From positions 1-36,927 of IMG/VR virus record IMGVR_UViG_3300037160_000014: 36,927 nucleotides of DNA; one strand, 5' to 3'. The DNA comes from a virus. How positions within the stretch are numbered: the stretch's first letter is position 1; each line of letters starts with the position of its first letter. The notes beneath the pieces were generated by a model. That model ran no database searches. It saw nothing but the letters and a program-made list of their open reading frames with translations, and was not told the DNA's origin. The translations under genes were made by a program, and so were the position numbers. Below are positions 22,667 through 32,120 of the stretch, in pieces.

Positions 22667-23263
22667 ATGACCCTTAATATAATTGACGATAACTCGTTCA
22701 GCTTGACGCTGGACAATGGAGATAAGCAGACATTCGCTCTCGTAAAAGACATAGGTATCTGGCAGATAAAAAAGCTTGGTATCTTACTCGAAGAATTCAC
22801 TACTGAGTGCAGCAAGAACGGGAGTGTTTTACTTGCGGCCTTGATGGTTGCGATGCAAAAAGGCACAGCGATAGACTTGCAGTTTATTACTGACCTGATC
22901 AAGAACGTAACTCGCGTTCAGCTTGGCGATGTAGCGATGGCAGGTGTAGGTGAGGCTTTGAATTTCTTACTAAAGAAAGACAGGCTCGAATTACTCGTTG
23001 CCATTATGTACTTGAAAGGCGATGAGACGAAGCTTAAAGATGATGCGCTCGCAAAACGCATTGATTTATTCCGGGATGAGATACCACCGGGATTAGTAAT
23101 AAGGGGAGCCAGAAGTTTTTTCGAACCAAAGCTGAAGTCGTGGAAGAATTCGCTTACGCTTTTAGCGACATCCTGGACCCAGCTGACGCAGCGGACGAAC
23201 GACTCGTTGAACCCGACCTCGGAGAACTCAACGCAAATATCTCCGAATACGACAGATTCATAG
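22667..23263 (+). CDS. tail assembly chaperone G-type (unshifted product)
   Basis: The 198-aa product of normal decoding through the slippery site. The first 150 residues are shared with the fusion: a beta start (NIIDDNSFSLTLDNGDKQTF), then helices. The last ~45 residues, beyond the slip site, are Ser/Thr/Asn-rich (ending SPNTTDS), as expected for the out-of-frame part. In known systems the unshifted form is in large excess. Confidence 0.7.
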   Translation: MTLNIIDDNSFSLTLDNGDKQTFALVKDIGIWQIKKLGILLEEFTTECSKNGSVLLAALMVAMQKGTAIDLQFITDLIKNVTRVQLGDVAMAGVGEALNFLLKKDRLELLVAIMYLKGDETKLKDDALAKRIDLFRDEIPPGLVIRGARSFFEPKLKSWKNSLTLLATSWTQLTQRTNDSLNPTSENSTQISPNTTDS

Positions 23264-23433
23264 ACGCATTTACAGACAGCCACCCGGAGCGTGAGGATGA
23301 AATACTACAAGTGACGTTTCGGGCCGCAGCCCGATCACTCGCATTGAAAAAAGAACGTATTCTCCGACAGAAGCGGCGCGATATTAAGCAGCAAGCTTTG
23401 ATGGAGAAACGTCGCAAGAGTTCGGGAGGGTGA
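22667..23433 (+). CDS. tail assembly chaperone G-T-type fusion (-1 frameshift product)
   Basis: Two overlapping frames precede the tape-measure gene, as for lambda gpG/gpGT. The 0 frame starts at ATG 22667. At T_TTT_TTC (23116-23122) a -1 slip would join it to the frame that runs to TGA 23431-23433, giving about 255 aa. The downstream part is acidic then basic (EEFAYAFSDILDPADAADER; DEILQVTFRAAARSLALKKE) and looks like real protein, whereas the 0-frame tail after the site is low-complexity Ser/Thr/Asn. Such chaperones coat the tape measure during tube assembly. Confidence 0.75.
23116..23122 (+). promoter_or_regulatory. programmed -1 frameshift slippery heptamer
   Basis: T_TTT_TTC in the 0 frame (codons AGT-TTT-TTC) fits the X_XXY_YYZ rule. 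After a -1 slip the frame reads CGA-ACC-AAA-GCT and stays open to 23433. The shift direction and location are those found in lambda-like tail chaperone genes. Confidence 0.75.
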
Positions 23434-23456
23434 AAAGCCTGACCGGAAAAGACGAT

Positions 23457-23555
23457 TAAGGGTTCCGGTGGGTTGGTAGCAATATCAGCCCACTGGTTTA
23501 TTAGAACTAAGGGTTCCGGTGGGTTGGTAGCAATATCAGCCCACTGGTTTATTAG
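23457..23555 (+). repeat. two identical 48-bp hairpin repeats before the tape-measure gene
   Basis: A perfect 48-bp direct repeat, 23457-23504 and 23508-23555, period 51 bp. Each copy can form a stem CCGGTGGGTT/AGCCCACTGG (10 bp with two wobble pairs) followed by TTTATTAG. The second ends 5 nt before the tape-measure ATG (23561). They could be tandem weak terminators, a translational control element, or protein-binding sites. Confidence 0.9.
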
Positions 23556-23560
23556 GACAC

Positions 23561-26500
23561 ATGGACGGGAAGCCACTAATTGTATCGCTAACCCTTAAGC
23601 TCAAAGAAGCTGTTGCGGAAGCGGCTCGCGCCAAAGATACCCTAAAAAGCGAGTTTAATCAGATGCAGACCGAGGGATCGGCGGCTGCTAAAAAGATTGA
23701 GGATGTATTCGAGCAAAATCTTAAAAAAGTTGGTGGCGCAGCGAAAGAACTCGAACATGCTTTGGGTGGAGTTGGCAAAGAGCATGAGGCTAATACTTCT
23801 TGGATCGCCAAGATAAAAGAGAAGCTTGAACAATTAGAGGGTCAGGCGAAGCATACCGGCTCGGCTGTTCACGAAGCGGGAGAAGGCGGGCATGGTAGTG
23901 AAATGGGCTTAGGTGCTATCGCTGGCATAGCTGGTGTGGGATTTGAGTTAAAAGAATTGTTCAATGTCGGTCGGGAGACGATTGAGCGCGAAGAGGAAAT
24001 TACGATAGGTCTCAGAACTACCGGAATGAGCGCGGAGCAGGCCGCTAAGTCTCTCGATAAAGTAACCCAAGCTTCCGGTGAGACGGCGAATGCGCTCGCG
24101 TTAAATCACGCTGAGGTAGAGACTGCTACTGCCGCTTATCTTAAGATGGGTGGCACGATGGATAATCTGCCTCAGAAGCAGGAAGCTATTGCCGCGCTTG
24201 CCCAGCGCGCAGGTATCGGTATGGATCAGGCCGCCAAACTGTATGCTAAATCGGTCGATGATGAGACGGGTACGCTTTCGAGATTAGGTATCACTTTCGA
24301 AAAGGGCGCGACTCAGGCCGAACGACAGATAGCTATTAATAAAGCCTTGTCCGGCACTATCGACGGTATGAAAGAGGCCGCTAACGGCCCGATAGGAAGC
24401 TTCAATCGTTTCAAAGACAGCGTATCTGTTCTTGAAGAGAAAATGGGAAGCTTTTTATTTAAGACGCTTGCTCCGGTATTTGAATTCCTGAACAAGAATC
24501 AAAAAACGGTTCTTACTGTCGTTGAAGTATTAGGAGCGATGGCAATAGCCGTTGGAACCGTTAGCGCAGCAACCGCCGCGTGGAATGCCGTGCTTGCTCT
24601 CAATCCGATCACATGGATAGCTCTTGCGGTTGGCGGATTAATAGCCGGATTGATATTGCTATATCAGAATGTCAAACCTGTGCATGATGCGTTTCAACAA
24701 ATTTGGGATGTAATCAAAGCTACGGGAACTGCGATCTGGGCATTCGTTCAGAATTATGTCGGCTCGCTTATCGAGGCATTCAAGGGTGTAGGTAAAGTAA
24801 TAGATTCGCTGATTCATCTTGACTTCAAAGGAATGGTCGAGGGAGCGAAGCAAGTTGGCGAATCGGTCGTGAATGCTTACGCTGGTTCAGCTAAGAAAGC
24901 AGGTGCGGCATTTGGTGACTCGATGGCAAGTAGTCTTAGTGGGCATCTTTACGATGCTGCGCGGGAGCAGGTTAAGAAAGCTCTCGATAGTATAAATAAG
25001 CAATTAGCCGAACAGGGACTAAGCCCGGAGCGTAAAGCGGCACTTGAAAAATCAAGATTAGAATGGGTTGAATATGGTAAGAAAGTTGGCGCGGACGTAG
25101 GTGACGCGATGGATTCCGGTTTGAATAAACCGAAAGAAGAGAAGGCTCCTGCTTCCGGTAGCGCGGCGGGCGATTCTCGCGCAGTAAAATTGCAGGCTCG
25201 ATATTCAACAGAAAAAGATGCCCTCGACAAGGAGTACCAGCTAAAGTCTGCTAACGCTGAACGTGAGGCTATTTTAGCTGGCGCGTCTCAGGAGGACATT
25301 AAGAATTTGACTCTTGGAATCGAGCAGGAGAAGAATAGCAAGCTTAATGAGATTGCTCAAAAATATCATGCCGAATCTCTTACCATCAAAAAAGGCGATG
25401 CGGCTGAAATCAAGAAGGTGCAAACTGATCTTGCTGTCGCGGAAGCACAGACGGCTCTTGCTAATGCAAAGAATTTGTCAGAGACAGATAAACTGGCTCT
25501 TGAAGAACGGCTTAAAAACGCCGAAGAGCTTGCTGCAAACGCTAAAACCGAAGAGGAGCGGGCCGCTAAGGTTCGCGCCGACAATCATGCCGAATTCGAA
25601 AAAAGTATTAGTGAACTAAAGGCTCACATCGAAGCCGAGTCGCACTTGCAAGAACTACGCGATAATGCAATTAGTGACTCGATGGAACGTGAGCTTGCTC
25701 TTGCTCAGGATAAATCGGCTAAAGAATTAGCGTTACTCGACGAAGAGCACGCCGCTAAGAAAATATCCGACGAAGAATATAATCTTACTAAGACAAGCCT
25801 CGAACAGCAGGCCAACGATGCGCGGCTGAAAATCTTATCCGACCACCTGCAAAAGGAGAATGTACTTTATGCCGGAGCGATGGCCGGCGTGAAAACCATA
25901 TTCTCTGACTTGACAAAGCAGGTCGAGGGTATGCTTGACAGCTTATTCTCTGCTAATCAGGCCGGGACTCAGAATGATATAGCTCTTGCGAATCTCGAAA
26001 AGGAGAAGAAGATTCAAGCGATGAGCGATCAGGTGCGTACCAATAAAATGACGTACCAGGAATTTACCCTGCAAAAGACAAAGCTCGATGAAGATGCTAC
26101 TAAAAAAGAGCAGGCCAATCAATTTTCGGTTCAGAAATTAGCGGTTAGTGTCGGTCAGAGTATTACGAAATCTATCGTTGGTGAACTTGCAAAGCGAGCT
26201 GAGGCATGGGTTGCGGATCAACTAATGAGATTAGCCTTGCAGGTCGTTTATGGAGCCACATCTACGGCCACCGGAGCGGCCCTTGCGGCTACGACTGCGG
26301 CGATGTGGGCTGGCCCTGCGGCCCTTACGTCCATTGCTACGCTTGGCGCGGCTGATGTCGCTGCTACGGCTGGAATCATTGCTACGACGGCAGCCGCACA
26401 GGTGGCGGGTGCACCCAAGAAAATGGGTGGCGCGGCTGATTCAGGAAGCGATGATGATATAGGTGGCGTGTATCACAAAAACGAATTTATCGTAAGTGCG

Positions 26501-26824
26501 GCAGGGCGCAGAGCCTTCGGAAATGATTCGTTCTTGAATGCCGTTAACCGGGGAGATCATGCTGCGATGGCCATGTACCAATCGGGCAATATTATTCCGA
26601 GAGTAGCTTCGCAATTAGCACCGGGATATTCGAGCACCGGAGGCGGCGACCATGGAATGAAAGAATTGCTAACTAAGATACACTCGACTCTCGATGCCGG
26701 AATAGATGTGACTGGTAAAATAGACGCTAAGATGTACCCGCGAGAAACAGAGAAGGCTACGCGAAAGAGGAATCAGCAGGTCGGCGGTCGCGCTTATGTT
26801 TTAGGTGGAGGGCTGAGAGCTTAA
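23561..26824 (+). CDS. tape measure protein
   Basis: A 1087-aa protein, the longest in the window. It is mainly helical and Ala/Lys/Glu-rich, with coiled coils at residues ~10-110 and ~540-850. There is a hydrophobic block near 306-385 (VLGAMAIAVGTVSAATAAWN; NPITWIALAVGGLIAGLILL) and another near 890-950. The end contains GGVYHKNEFIVSAAGRRAFG, a typical tape-measure C-terminal motif. It sets tail length and may help DNA cross the membrane. About 1090 residues would predict a tail in the 150-nm range by the usual ~1.5 Angstrom per residue rule. Confidence 0.9.
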   Translation: MDGKPLIVSLTLKLKEAVAEAARAKDTLKSEFNQMQTEGSAAAKKIEDVFEQNLKKVGGAAKELEHALGGVGKEHEANTSWIAKIKEKLEQLEGQAKHTGSAVHEAGEGGHGSEMGLGAIAGIAGVGFELKELFNVGRETIEREEEITIGLRTTGMSAEQAAKSLDKVTQASGETANALALNHAEVETATAAYLKMGGTMDNLPQKQEAIAALAQRAGIGMDQAAKLYAKSVDDETGTLSRLGITFEKGATQAERQIAINKALSGTIDGMKEAANGPIGSFNRFKDSVSVLEEKMGSFLFKTLAPVFEFLNKNQKTVLTVVEVLGAMAIAVGTVSAATAAWNAVLALNPITWIALAVGGLIAGLILLYQNVKPVHDAFQQIWDVIKATGTAIWAFVQNYVGSLIEAFKGVGKVIDSLIHLDFKGMVEGAKQVGESVVNAYAGSAKKAGAAFGDSMASSLSGHLYDAAREQVKKALDSINKQLAEQGLSPERKAALEKSRLEWVEYGKKVGADVGDAMDSGLNKPKEEKAPASGSAAGDSRAVKLQARYSTEKDALDKEYQLKSANAEREAILAGASQEDIKNLTLGIEQEKNSKLNEIAQKYHAESLTIKKGDAAEIKKVQTDLAVAEAQTALANAKNLSETDKLALEERLKNAEELAANAKTEEERAAKVRADNHAEFEKSISELKAHIEAESHLQELRDNAISDSMERELALAQDKSAKELALLDEEHAAKKISDEEYNLTKTSLEQQANDARLKILSDHLQKENVLYAGAMAGVKTIFSDLTKQVEGMLDSLFSANQAGTQNDIALANLEKEKKIQAMSDQVRTNKMTYQEFTLQKTKLDEDATKKEQANQFSVQKLAVSVGQSITKSIVGELAKRAEAWVADQLMRLALQVVYGATSTATGAALAATTAAMWAGPAALTSIATLGAADVAATAGIIATTAAAQVAGAPKKMGGAADSGSDDDIGGVYHKNEFIVSAAGRRAFGNDSFLNAVNRGDHAAMAMYQSGNIIPRVASQLAPGYSSTGGGDHGMKELLTKIHSTLDAGIDVTGKIDAKMYPRETEKATRKRNQQVGGRAYVLGGGLRA

Positions 26825-29800
26825 TGCAACCGACTACTAATATAAATATCCCGGCTTCCGATGCCATAGTCTTCAAGATCGCGCCGATTCACACGCCGGA
26901 AGGGTGGATGAGGGTAACTTTGTGGCGAAATTATGCTGCCACTGACCCCGTAAGCTTCAATGTAGATACCAAAAATTGGGATGTCGGCAGTGTAATTAAC
27001 GGTGTTCCAACTTTATATTCCTCCCTGATAGGCTCCCCCAAATCGAGAGAGAATACGATTATATCCCTATCGAATCGGATCGTAACTTTATGGCCTGTTC
27101 CCGATGAAGAAACTGAGAATTATTTTTCCGAGGGTACGATACACGAATTCTCGATGGGTATTTATAACACGAACAGCCTTGCGGATTTCATTCAAAGCAT
27201 AGACACGTCTCAGGGCAATCAGTTCTTATGCGGCAATAATTCGATAGCTACGGGCAGCCTGCAACTTGGCCCGAACAGTGACGATAGGTTATTATTTAGA
27301 TACCTCACGGCTCCCCCAAGCCCAATAAGCTATTTTCCATTACCACAGATACAGGCAACAGGAACAGATGGAGTCCTGAACAACAATGGGCCTATTGCAG
27401 TATTCAACAGCGTAAGCACAGTGTTTACTCCGGCTATGATCGGCTGGCAGATATGTGAAGCTACGACCCATACTGACGGCACGACTGTCCCTGCGGGAGT
27501 TTATACTATACTTGGATTAGTGGCAGAGACTCCATGCCATTCGGTTTATATTTCATCTAAGCAAGGTACATCTGCGGGCGGTGGAATTTGGGCGTTGATG
27601 GCTCCACCCTTTGCGTTGGTTAATCAGAACACGTCTATCTTCGGCAATGACGGCACGATAGATGGCTCCGGGCATTTATTTACCGATACTATGAGTAACG
27701 GCGGGAGCAGCTTCGCCGGATTACTTGAAGATGCACAGCTTGTAAAAAGTGGACAGGTGCAAATCCTAATTAATTTTCAACCGGTTCAGGTTGTCGATGT
27801 AATAAGCAATCAAACAATGAAACTTGGCGGCCTGCCTATTGTTGGCGGCCCTTTTTATTGGCAGATAATTTATGAAAGAGTCGGATATTTCCAGACTCCA
27901 CTTTATGCTTTAGTCGAGTTCCAGCAGGATAACGAAGCGAATTATACGACGATGCTCGTTGGGCAGGCTCAGGCCGCAATGACAGGCGATGATAAAAGAT
28001 GGATTCATGCTCAGAGCGGTAATCCGATTCTCGACGAAGATTATAGTGCAAGCGGTAATGCTCCGCTCGATGCCGAGCAAATTTGGGAGCTAAGATTTAT
28101 CCACGCGATAACTTCGGGCCTTAGTCAGCTGCCAATAACCCCGGCAACGGTCGTAACCGATAATAGCTCCTGGTATATGCCGTCTATGCTAATGGGCGAT
28201 CAGGCAACCCAGGGGACAGGCGCACTAATCGTTCCGCCGTCGCCTTTTAATATAATCCCGTGTGTGGCGAATGCTTTATCCGATGGAGCTTTTGCGCCAT
28301 ATTCTTCGAATGGAATTTGGTCTGGGCACATAGATATTGTTTACGCTCTCACGTTAATGATGGATGCGGCGTTAGGCGTTGGTGGTTGGACTATTACATC
28401 AGACGATTCGCCGATAGAGATAGAGGGCGCACTGTTGCAGGTGAAAAACAATGCACCGCCTATTCCACTTTACAACGGCAATGAGGGTAATTTAGTGGGC
28501 CAGAGAGAGTCTGGTAATTGGACGACAGGACGAACGACAGCGCCGGATGTGAATGGCAATTATCCGCCATTGAAGTTTATGCTTAACGAAGCGTGGCACG
28601 GGCAGCCTGTTCCTAAATATCTCACCATAGGATTAGTCCCTTTATCTGCTACGCCGAATGCGAAAAACTACAAAGTTAATTTTGCAAATCCCGGTCAGTA
28701 TTTTATACCACAAACTCTTTTTGGGTTGCAGTCGCAGCCCTACGGGGTAACGGATGGAACAACGGGTGCGCCTTCACCGCGTTCTACATGCTGGCCTGAT
28801 TATCTGCTGTCCGCCTGGGATGCGATCATGGAGTTGTCGCTTTGCAATGGATTTCTTCCGGTGCTATCTTGCAATGATGACGGCACGGTAAATCTTCACT
28901 TCAAAGACAGAACGAATCCTATTGCAACATATTTTAGCGGCCCGACTCCTGTGGGTGCGAAGCCCGAATCAATGGATGAAACAGAGCAAGGCATTCAGAT
29001 AACGGCACTACAAAGCTTCGAGAACAATCGCCCTACCGATGGATGGTATGACGATCTGTATGCAATGAAGCAGGGTCATGGAGTAAATTCGATTTATGGT
29101 GTCTATGACATCGAAGAGCACTTATCCGATAAAGATGCCGGGAATGCAGGGTTAGACGATACGATCAACCCGCGAATGGCGAACCCATATACTGTTCCCG
29201 GTACTCCCAATAAGCCTGCTAATCTCAATACGCTCATGCGGTTCGCAGGATATACTTTCGCATGGTACACGGGCAATCTTTTTGGGACATATCAGGCTGG
29301 AAGATTCACTAATGTTTGTGGCGGTCAAATAGAGGGTGTCGGCGTGTATCCGTTTTTTAATCTTACGGATATTAATGGACTCGTTAAATCGGGGATCGGT
29401 CAGGCGGCAGCATGGTATCCTACGCTCGTGCCTCTTATTCCGGGAAATCCCGCAGCGTTAATAATTGGTTTACCGAATTTTGCCCCTGCTATACCGACGT
29501 TGAAAGATTTTACCCCTGTAGTTCGTGCTCGGTTCACATTCAAAGATGCTGGCGGTAACTTAGTAACGAGCTTGAGTGATGCGCTTCGGCAATGTCTGGC
29601 AAGATTTTATTCGCTCTTATTTGTAACGAGCGCACGAAAGTATTCTTTCGAGGATGGAACGGTAACTCAGTTCAAGCTTATCGATCCCGTTACTGGGAAG
29701 CAAACCGGGACTGCTTCGTGGCAGAATGTAGCTTTGTATAATCAACGAATGGCTCCCGATGGCAAGCGATATTTCGTAAAACGCAGAAGTCCGAATGTGA

Positions 29801-29967
29801 ATACAATGGTTACTACGATGGACTGCCTGCGGATCGAGGGCAATCAATTCATAGGTAACGGCGGCAATTTTTATGATGGCAATGAAGGAGTCGGGCCGCT
29901 CGCTCCGGGTAATCCGCCGAGCGGCGGCGGCCCTGCTCCAAGCGGCGGAAAGGTAACGGGTGGATAA
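26824..29967 (+). CDS. large tail-tip protein
   Basis: A 1047-aa protein starting inside the tape-measure stop (TTAATG). It is beta-rich with many Gly, Asn, Pro and aromatic residues (MRVTLWRNYAATDPVSFNVD; GPFYWQIIYERVGYFQTPLY). The C-terminus is a Gly/Pro-rich linker (GPLAPGNPPSGGGPAPSGGK). Directly after the tape measure one expects distal tail/tail-associated (Dit/Tal or gpJ-like) proteins; this may combine them. No specific family motif recognised, so the call rests on position, size and composition. Confidence 0.6.
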   Translation: MQPTTNINIPASDAIVFKIAPIHTPEGWMRVTLWRNYAATDPVSFNVDTKNWDVGSVINGVPTLYSSLIGSPKSRENTIISLSNRIVTLWPVPDEETENYFSEGTIHEFSMGIYNTNSLADFIQSIDTSQGNQFLCGNNSIATGSLQLGPNSDDRLLFRYLTAPPSPISYFPLPQIQATGTDGVLNNNGPIAVFNSVSTVFTPAMIGWQICEATTHTDGTTVPAGVYTILGLVAETPCHSVYISSKQGTSAGGGIWALMAPPFALVNQNTSIFGNDGTIDGSGHLFTDTMSNGGSSFAGLLEDAQLVKSGQVQILINFQPVQVVDVISNQTMKLGGLPIVGGPFYWQIIYERVGYFQTPLYALVEFQQDNEANYTTMLVGQAQAAMTGDDKRWIHAQSGNPILDEDYSASGNAPLDAEQIWELRFIHAITSGLSQLPITPATVVTDNSSWYMPSMLMGDQATQGTGALIVPPSPFNIIPCVANALSDGAFAPYSSNGIWSGHIDIVYALTLMMDAALGVGGWTITSDDSPIEIEGALLQVKNNAPPIPLYNGNEGNLVGQRESGNWTTGRTTAPDVNGNYPPLKFMLNEAWHGQPVPKYLTIGLVPLSATPNAKNYKVNFANPGQYFIPQTLFGLQSQPYGVTDGTTGAPSPRSTCWPDYLLSAWDAIMELSLCNGFLPVLSCNDDGTVNLHFKDRTNPIATYFSGPTPVGAKPESMDETEQGIQITALQSFENNRPTDGWYDDLYAMKQGHGVNSIYGVYDIEEHLSDKDAGNAGLDDTINPRMANPYTVPGTPNKPANLNTLMRFAGYTFAWYTGNLFGTYQAGRFTNVCGGQIEGVGVYPFFNLTDINGLVKSGIGQAAAWYPTLVPLIPGNPAALIIGLPNFAPAIPTLKDFTPVVRARFTFKDAGGNLVTSLSDALRQCLARFYSLLFVTSARKYSFEDGTVTQFKLIDPVTGKQTGTASWQNVALYNQRMAPDGKRYFVKRRSPNVNTMVTTMDCLRIEGNQFIGNGGNFYDGNEGVGPLAPGNPPSGGGPAPSGGKVTGG

Positions 29968-31184
29968 TGAGTAGGCTCATACATAAAGACTCTTCGAATG
30001 CTGTATTGCCGCTTGTGCGGTTCCAGGGAGATACGCGCCCGATAATCAAGGCCGTCGATTCTGACGGTCTTTATGATTTCATAGATTATTATTCGGCAGG
30101 CACTGAGGTGTTTTCTATCAATGCGGCAGGGACGATAACTGTGGGCGCGTGGCATGGCTCTACTATCGGCATAGCTTACGGCGGTACAAATGCGACAACG
30201 GCCAATGCCGCGCTGAATAATTTACTCCCGACACAAACAAGTAATTCGGGGAAAGTTTTAAGCACGAACGGAACGAACGCCTCATGGGTTGCGGCGGGTG
30301 GCGGTTCATATATCAACAACAGCACAACACTTCAATCGAGTGCAAATTTTAATATATCCGGTTCAGCGCGTGTTCAGACTGGACTCGATATAGGGACGAG
30401 CAACACGAACATCGGTGCAGGGTTTGCCGTTGGATTAACCGTAGGAACCGGACTAAGTATAGGCGGCGACTATGCCGTTGCATTAGGCAATGGCGCGACC
30501 GCAAATGCCGATTATGCATTTGCGCAAGGCGGGAGCGATGCGTCGGGAATGAACGCTATTGCTATGGGGCCGAATGCGCTTGCCTCTGGTGATTATTCCA
30601 TTGCAATGGGACAGAGTAATCATGCGACTAATGCTAACTCTGTTGCATTTGGGTTTCAAACAACAGCAAGCGGTGACACTTCGACATCGTTAGGGAGCCT
30701 GACCCTTGCCTCTGGTAGCTTATCGTTAGCGACGGGTAATCAAACGACGGCAAGTGGCAGTGTCTCAACTGCAATGGGGGCAAGTGCTACCGCAGGCCAT
30801 ACGAACTCTTTCTGTTGGAGTGACGGCCAGGCTACGACGGCTACAAGTGCGAGCTATCAATTCGTTATCGGCGCATCGGGAGGAGTACATATTCTGCGCG
30901 GCAACATGCTTATAGATACAGCCGGAAACGGCCTGGGCATAAAAGGCGGCTCTAATGCAAAAATCGGAACGGCTACATTGTTAAGCGGAACCGTGACCGT
31001 TTCGACAACGGCGGTTACGTCAAGCTCGCTTATATTCCTAACGAATCAGGCTCCGAGTTTAGGCGGCGGTGCGGTTGGCGCGTTGTCAATCGGCGCGGTT
31101 ATAGCGGGAGCGAGCTTCGTAATCAATAGCTCTAACGTTCTTGACAACTCAGTAATCGGCTGGATTATTATAGAAAAGACATAA
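29967..31184 (+). CDS. tail fibre with YadA-head-like repeats
   Basis: A 405-aa protein. Residues ~165-280 carry 14-residue repeats of the YadA/Hia head type (YAVALGNGATANADYAFAQG; NAIAMGPNALASGDYSIAMG; SVAFGFQTTASGDTSTSLGS), which fold as trimeric left-handed beta rolls. The C-terminal ~75 residues (GTATLLSGTVTVSTTAVTSS; FVINSSNVLDNSVIGWIIIE) match a compact C-terminal domain often found at the ends of phage fibres. The protein probably binds the host surface. It joins the next gene as TAATG. Confidence 0.75.
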   Translation: MSRLIHKDSSNAVLPLVRFQGDTRPIIKAVDSDGLYDFIDYYSAGTEVFSINAAGTITVGAWHGSTIGIAYGGTNATTANAALNNLLPTQTSNSGKVLSTNGTNASWVAAGGGSYINNSTTLQSSANFNISGSARVQTGLDIGTSNTNIGAGFAVGLTVGTGLSIGGDYAVALGNGATANADYAFAQGGSDASGMNAIAMGPNALASGDYSIAMGQSNHATNANSVAFGFQTTASGDTSTSLGSLTLASGSLSLATGNQTTASGSVSTAMGASATAGHTNSFCWSDGQATTATSASYQFVIGASGGVHILRGNMLIDTAGNGLGIKGGSNAKIGTATLLSGTVTVSTTAVTSSSLIFLTNQAPSLGGGAVGALSIGAVIAGASFVINSSNVLDNSVIGWIIIEKT

Positions 31185-31252
31185 TGACCCGTCAACTTAT
31201 ATTCACCAACTTGGTAACGGAACTTTTTAGCGTGATTTTCGTATGGGTAGCT

Positions 31253-31618
31253 ATGAAAAAAACAATCATTCTTATCTTTTTTGTTCTTGCGGCTTGCAAG
31301 AGCAATCCTAATCAGCCCGAATCGCAGTCCGGGTACTTAGGCGTATGGCACTCGAGTTCGTATATGCTGGATTTTACCAGTCTGACCGAGTGCGCGATTA
31401 CTCAAAATCGAAATACGTTCAACGCATCGGCAAGTATTACTATGGCCGATAGTGAGAGCTTTCAGAGTCTTGGTATTCCATTAAGCGCAACGCTAATCGA
31501 ATTGCAATGGCCGACTAATTTAGGGTATGGGCCTCAATACTATTATTTAGATGAATACCTAAGTAACGATACGCTCTGGCCTCAGCCCGGAGCAACGGGA
31601 GCAATCTTTACTCGATGA
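31253..31618 (+). CDS. phage lipoprotein
   Basis: From ATG 31253 the 121-aa product has a classic lipoprotein signal: MKK, a hydrophobic core (TIILIFFV) and lipobox LAAC with C15 as the lipidation site, followed by a flexible KSNPNQPE linker. ATG 31184, coupled to the fibre gene by TAATG, would add 23 residues with a further hydrophobic stretch and hide the signal, so 31253 is preferred. The mature part is beta-rich (YLGVWHSSSYMLDFTSLTEC) with no known family. Known phage lipoproteins of this size block receptors or cause superinfection exclusion; that role here is inference. Confidence 0.6.
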   Translation: MKKTIILIFFVLAACKSNPNQPESQSGYLGVWHSSSYMLDFTSLTECAITQNRNTFNASASITMADSESFQSLGIPLSATLIELQWPTNLGYGPQYYYLDEYLSNDTLWPQPGATGAIFTR

Positions 31619-32112
31619 TTATCACAATAGCTTGGACTGACAACAGTCTATACGAATACGATTTAGCCGGAGGGCTTGCCGCTCATCCTGCGGCTATTAT
31701 TACGTGTCAGCTCGAAATAGCTACGACTAATACGGTTGAGCCACAGGCCGGGAGTCCGTTCAAGAAAAGATTACTTGACGGACAGGCTTTGGAGTTGAAG
31801 AGCCAATACTATCAGAAGCAGAAGATTACTACTCTGCCAAATTTATTATTATCCGGCTTTATTATACCGCCGATTTTTGGGAATAAGGCAAGCCTGATTT
31901 CTTATTATGAAATTTTGAGGGCTTGGCATTATGCTCAATCCCGATGGATAACTACGGATGATTTATTCGATTCAACTGCGCCAATGGGACTCGTAAAAGT
32001 AGTACGAGGTCAGGAGAATTTGCCATTCGAGCAGGTAAATAATATCACATGGGCGGTGCGCTCTACATTCGAAGTAGAAACAGCCGGAGTATTTGGAACC
32101 ATCGGAAGTTAA
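31615..32112 (+). CDS. hypothetical protein near tail fibre
   Basis: A 165-aa protein whose ATG shares a base with the preceding stop. It contains beta-rich segments (IITIAWTDNSLYEYDLAGGL; PMGLVKVVRGQENLPFEQVN) and a hydrophobic helix-like stretch LPNLLLSGFIIPPIF. No signal peptide. No family recognised. The position among fibre genes suggests a virion component. Confidence 0.55.
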   Translation: MIITIAWTDNSLYEYDLAGGLAAHPAAIITCQLEIATTNTVEPQAGSPFKKRLLDGQALELKSQYYQKQKITTLPNLLLSGFIIPPIFGNKASLISYYEILRAWHYAQSRWITTDDLFDSTAPMGLVKVVRGQENLPFEQVNNITWAVRSTFEVETAGVFGTIGS

Positions 32113-32120
32113 AAAGCATT

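Noticed and set aside
23154-23576. Opposite-strand 140-aa ORF with a repeated 17-residue segment
   Set aside because: It is a shadow of the tail chaperone and the 51-bp repeat; its repeat arises only from the DNA duplication.
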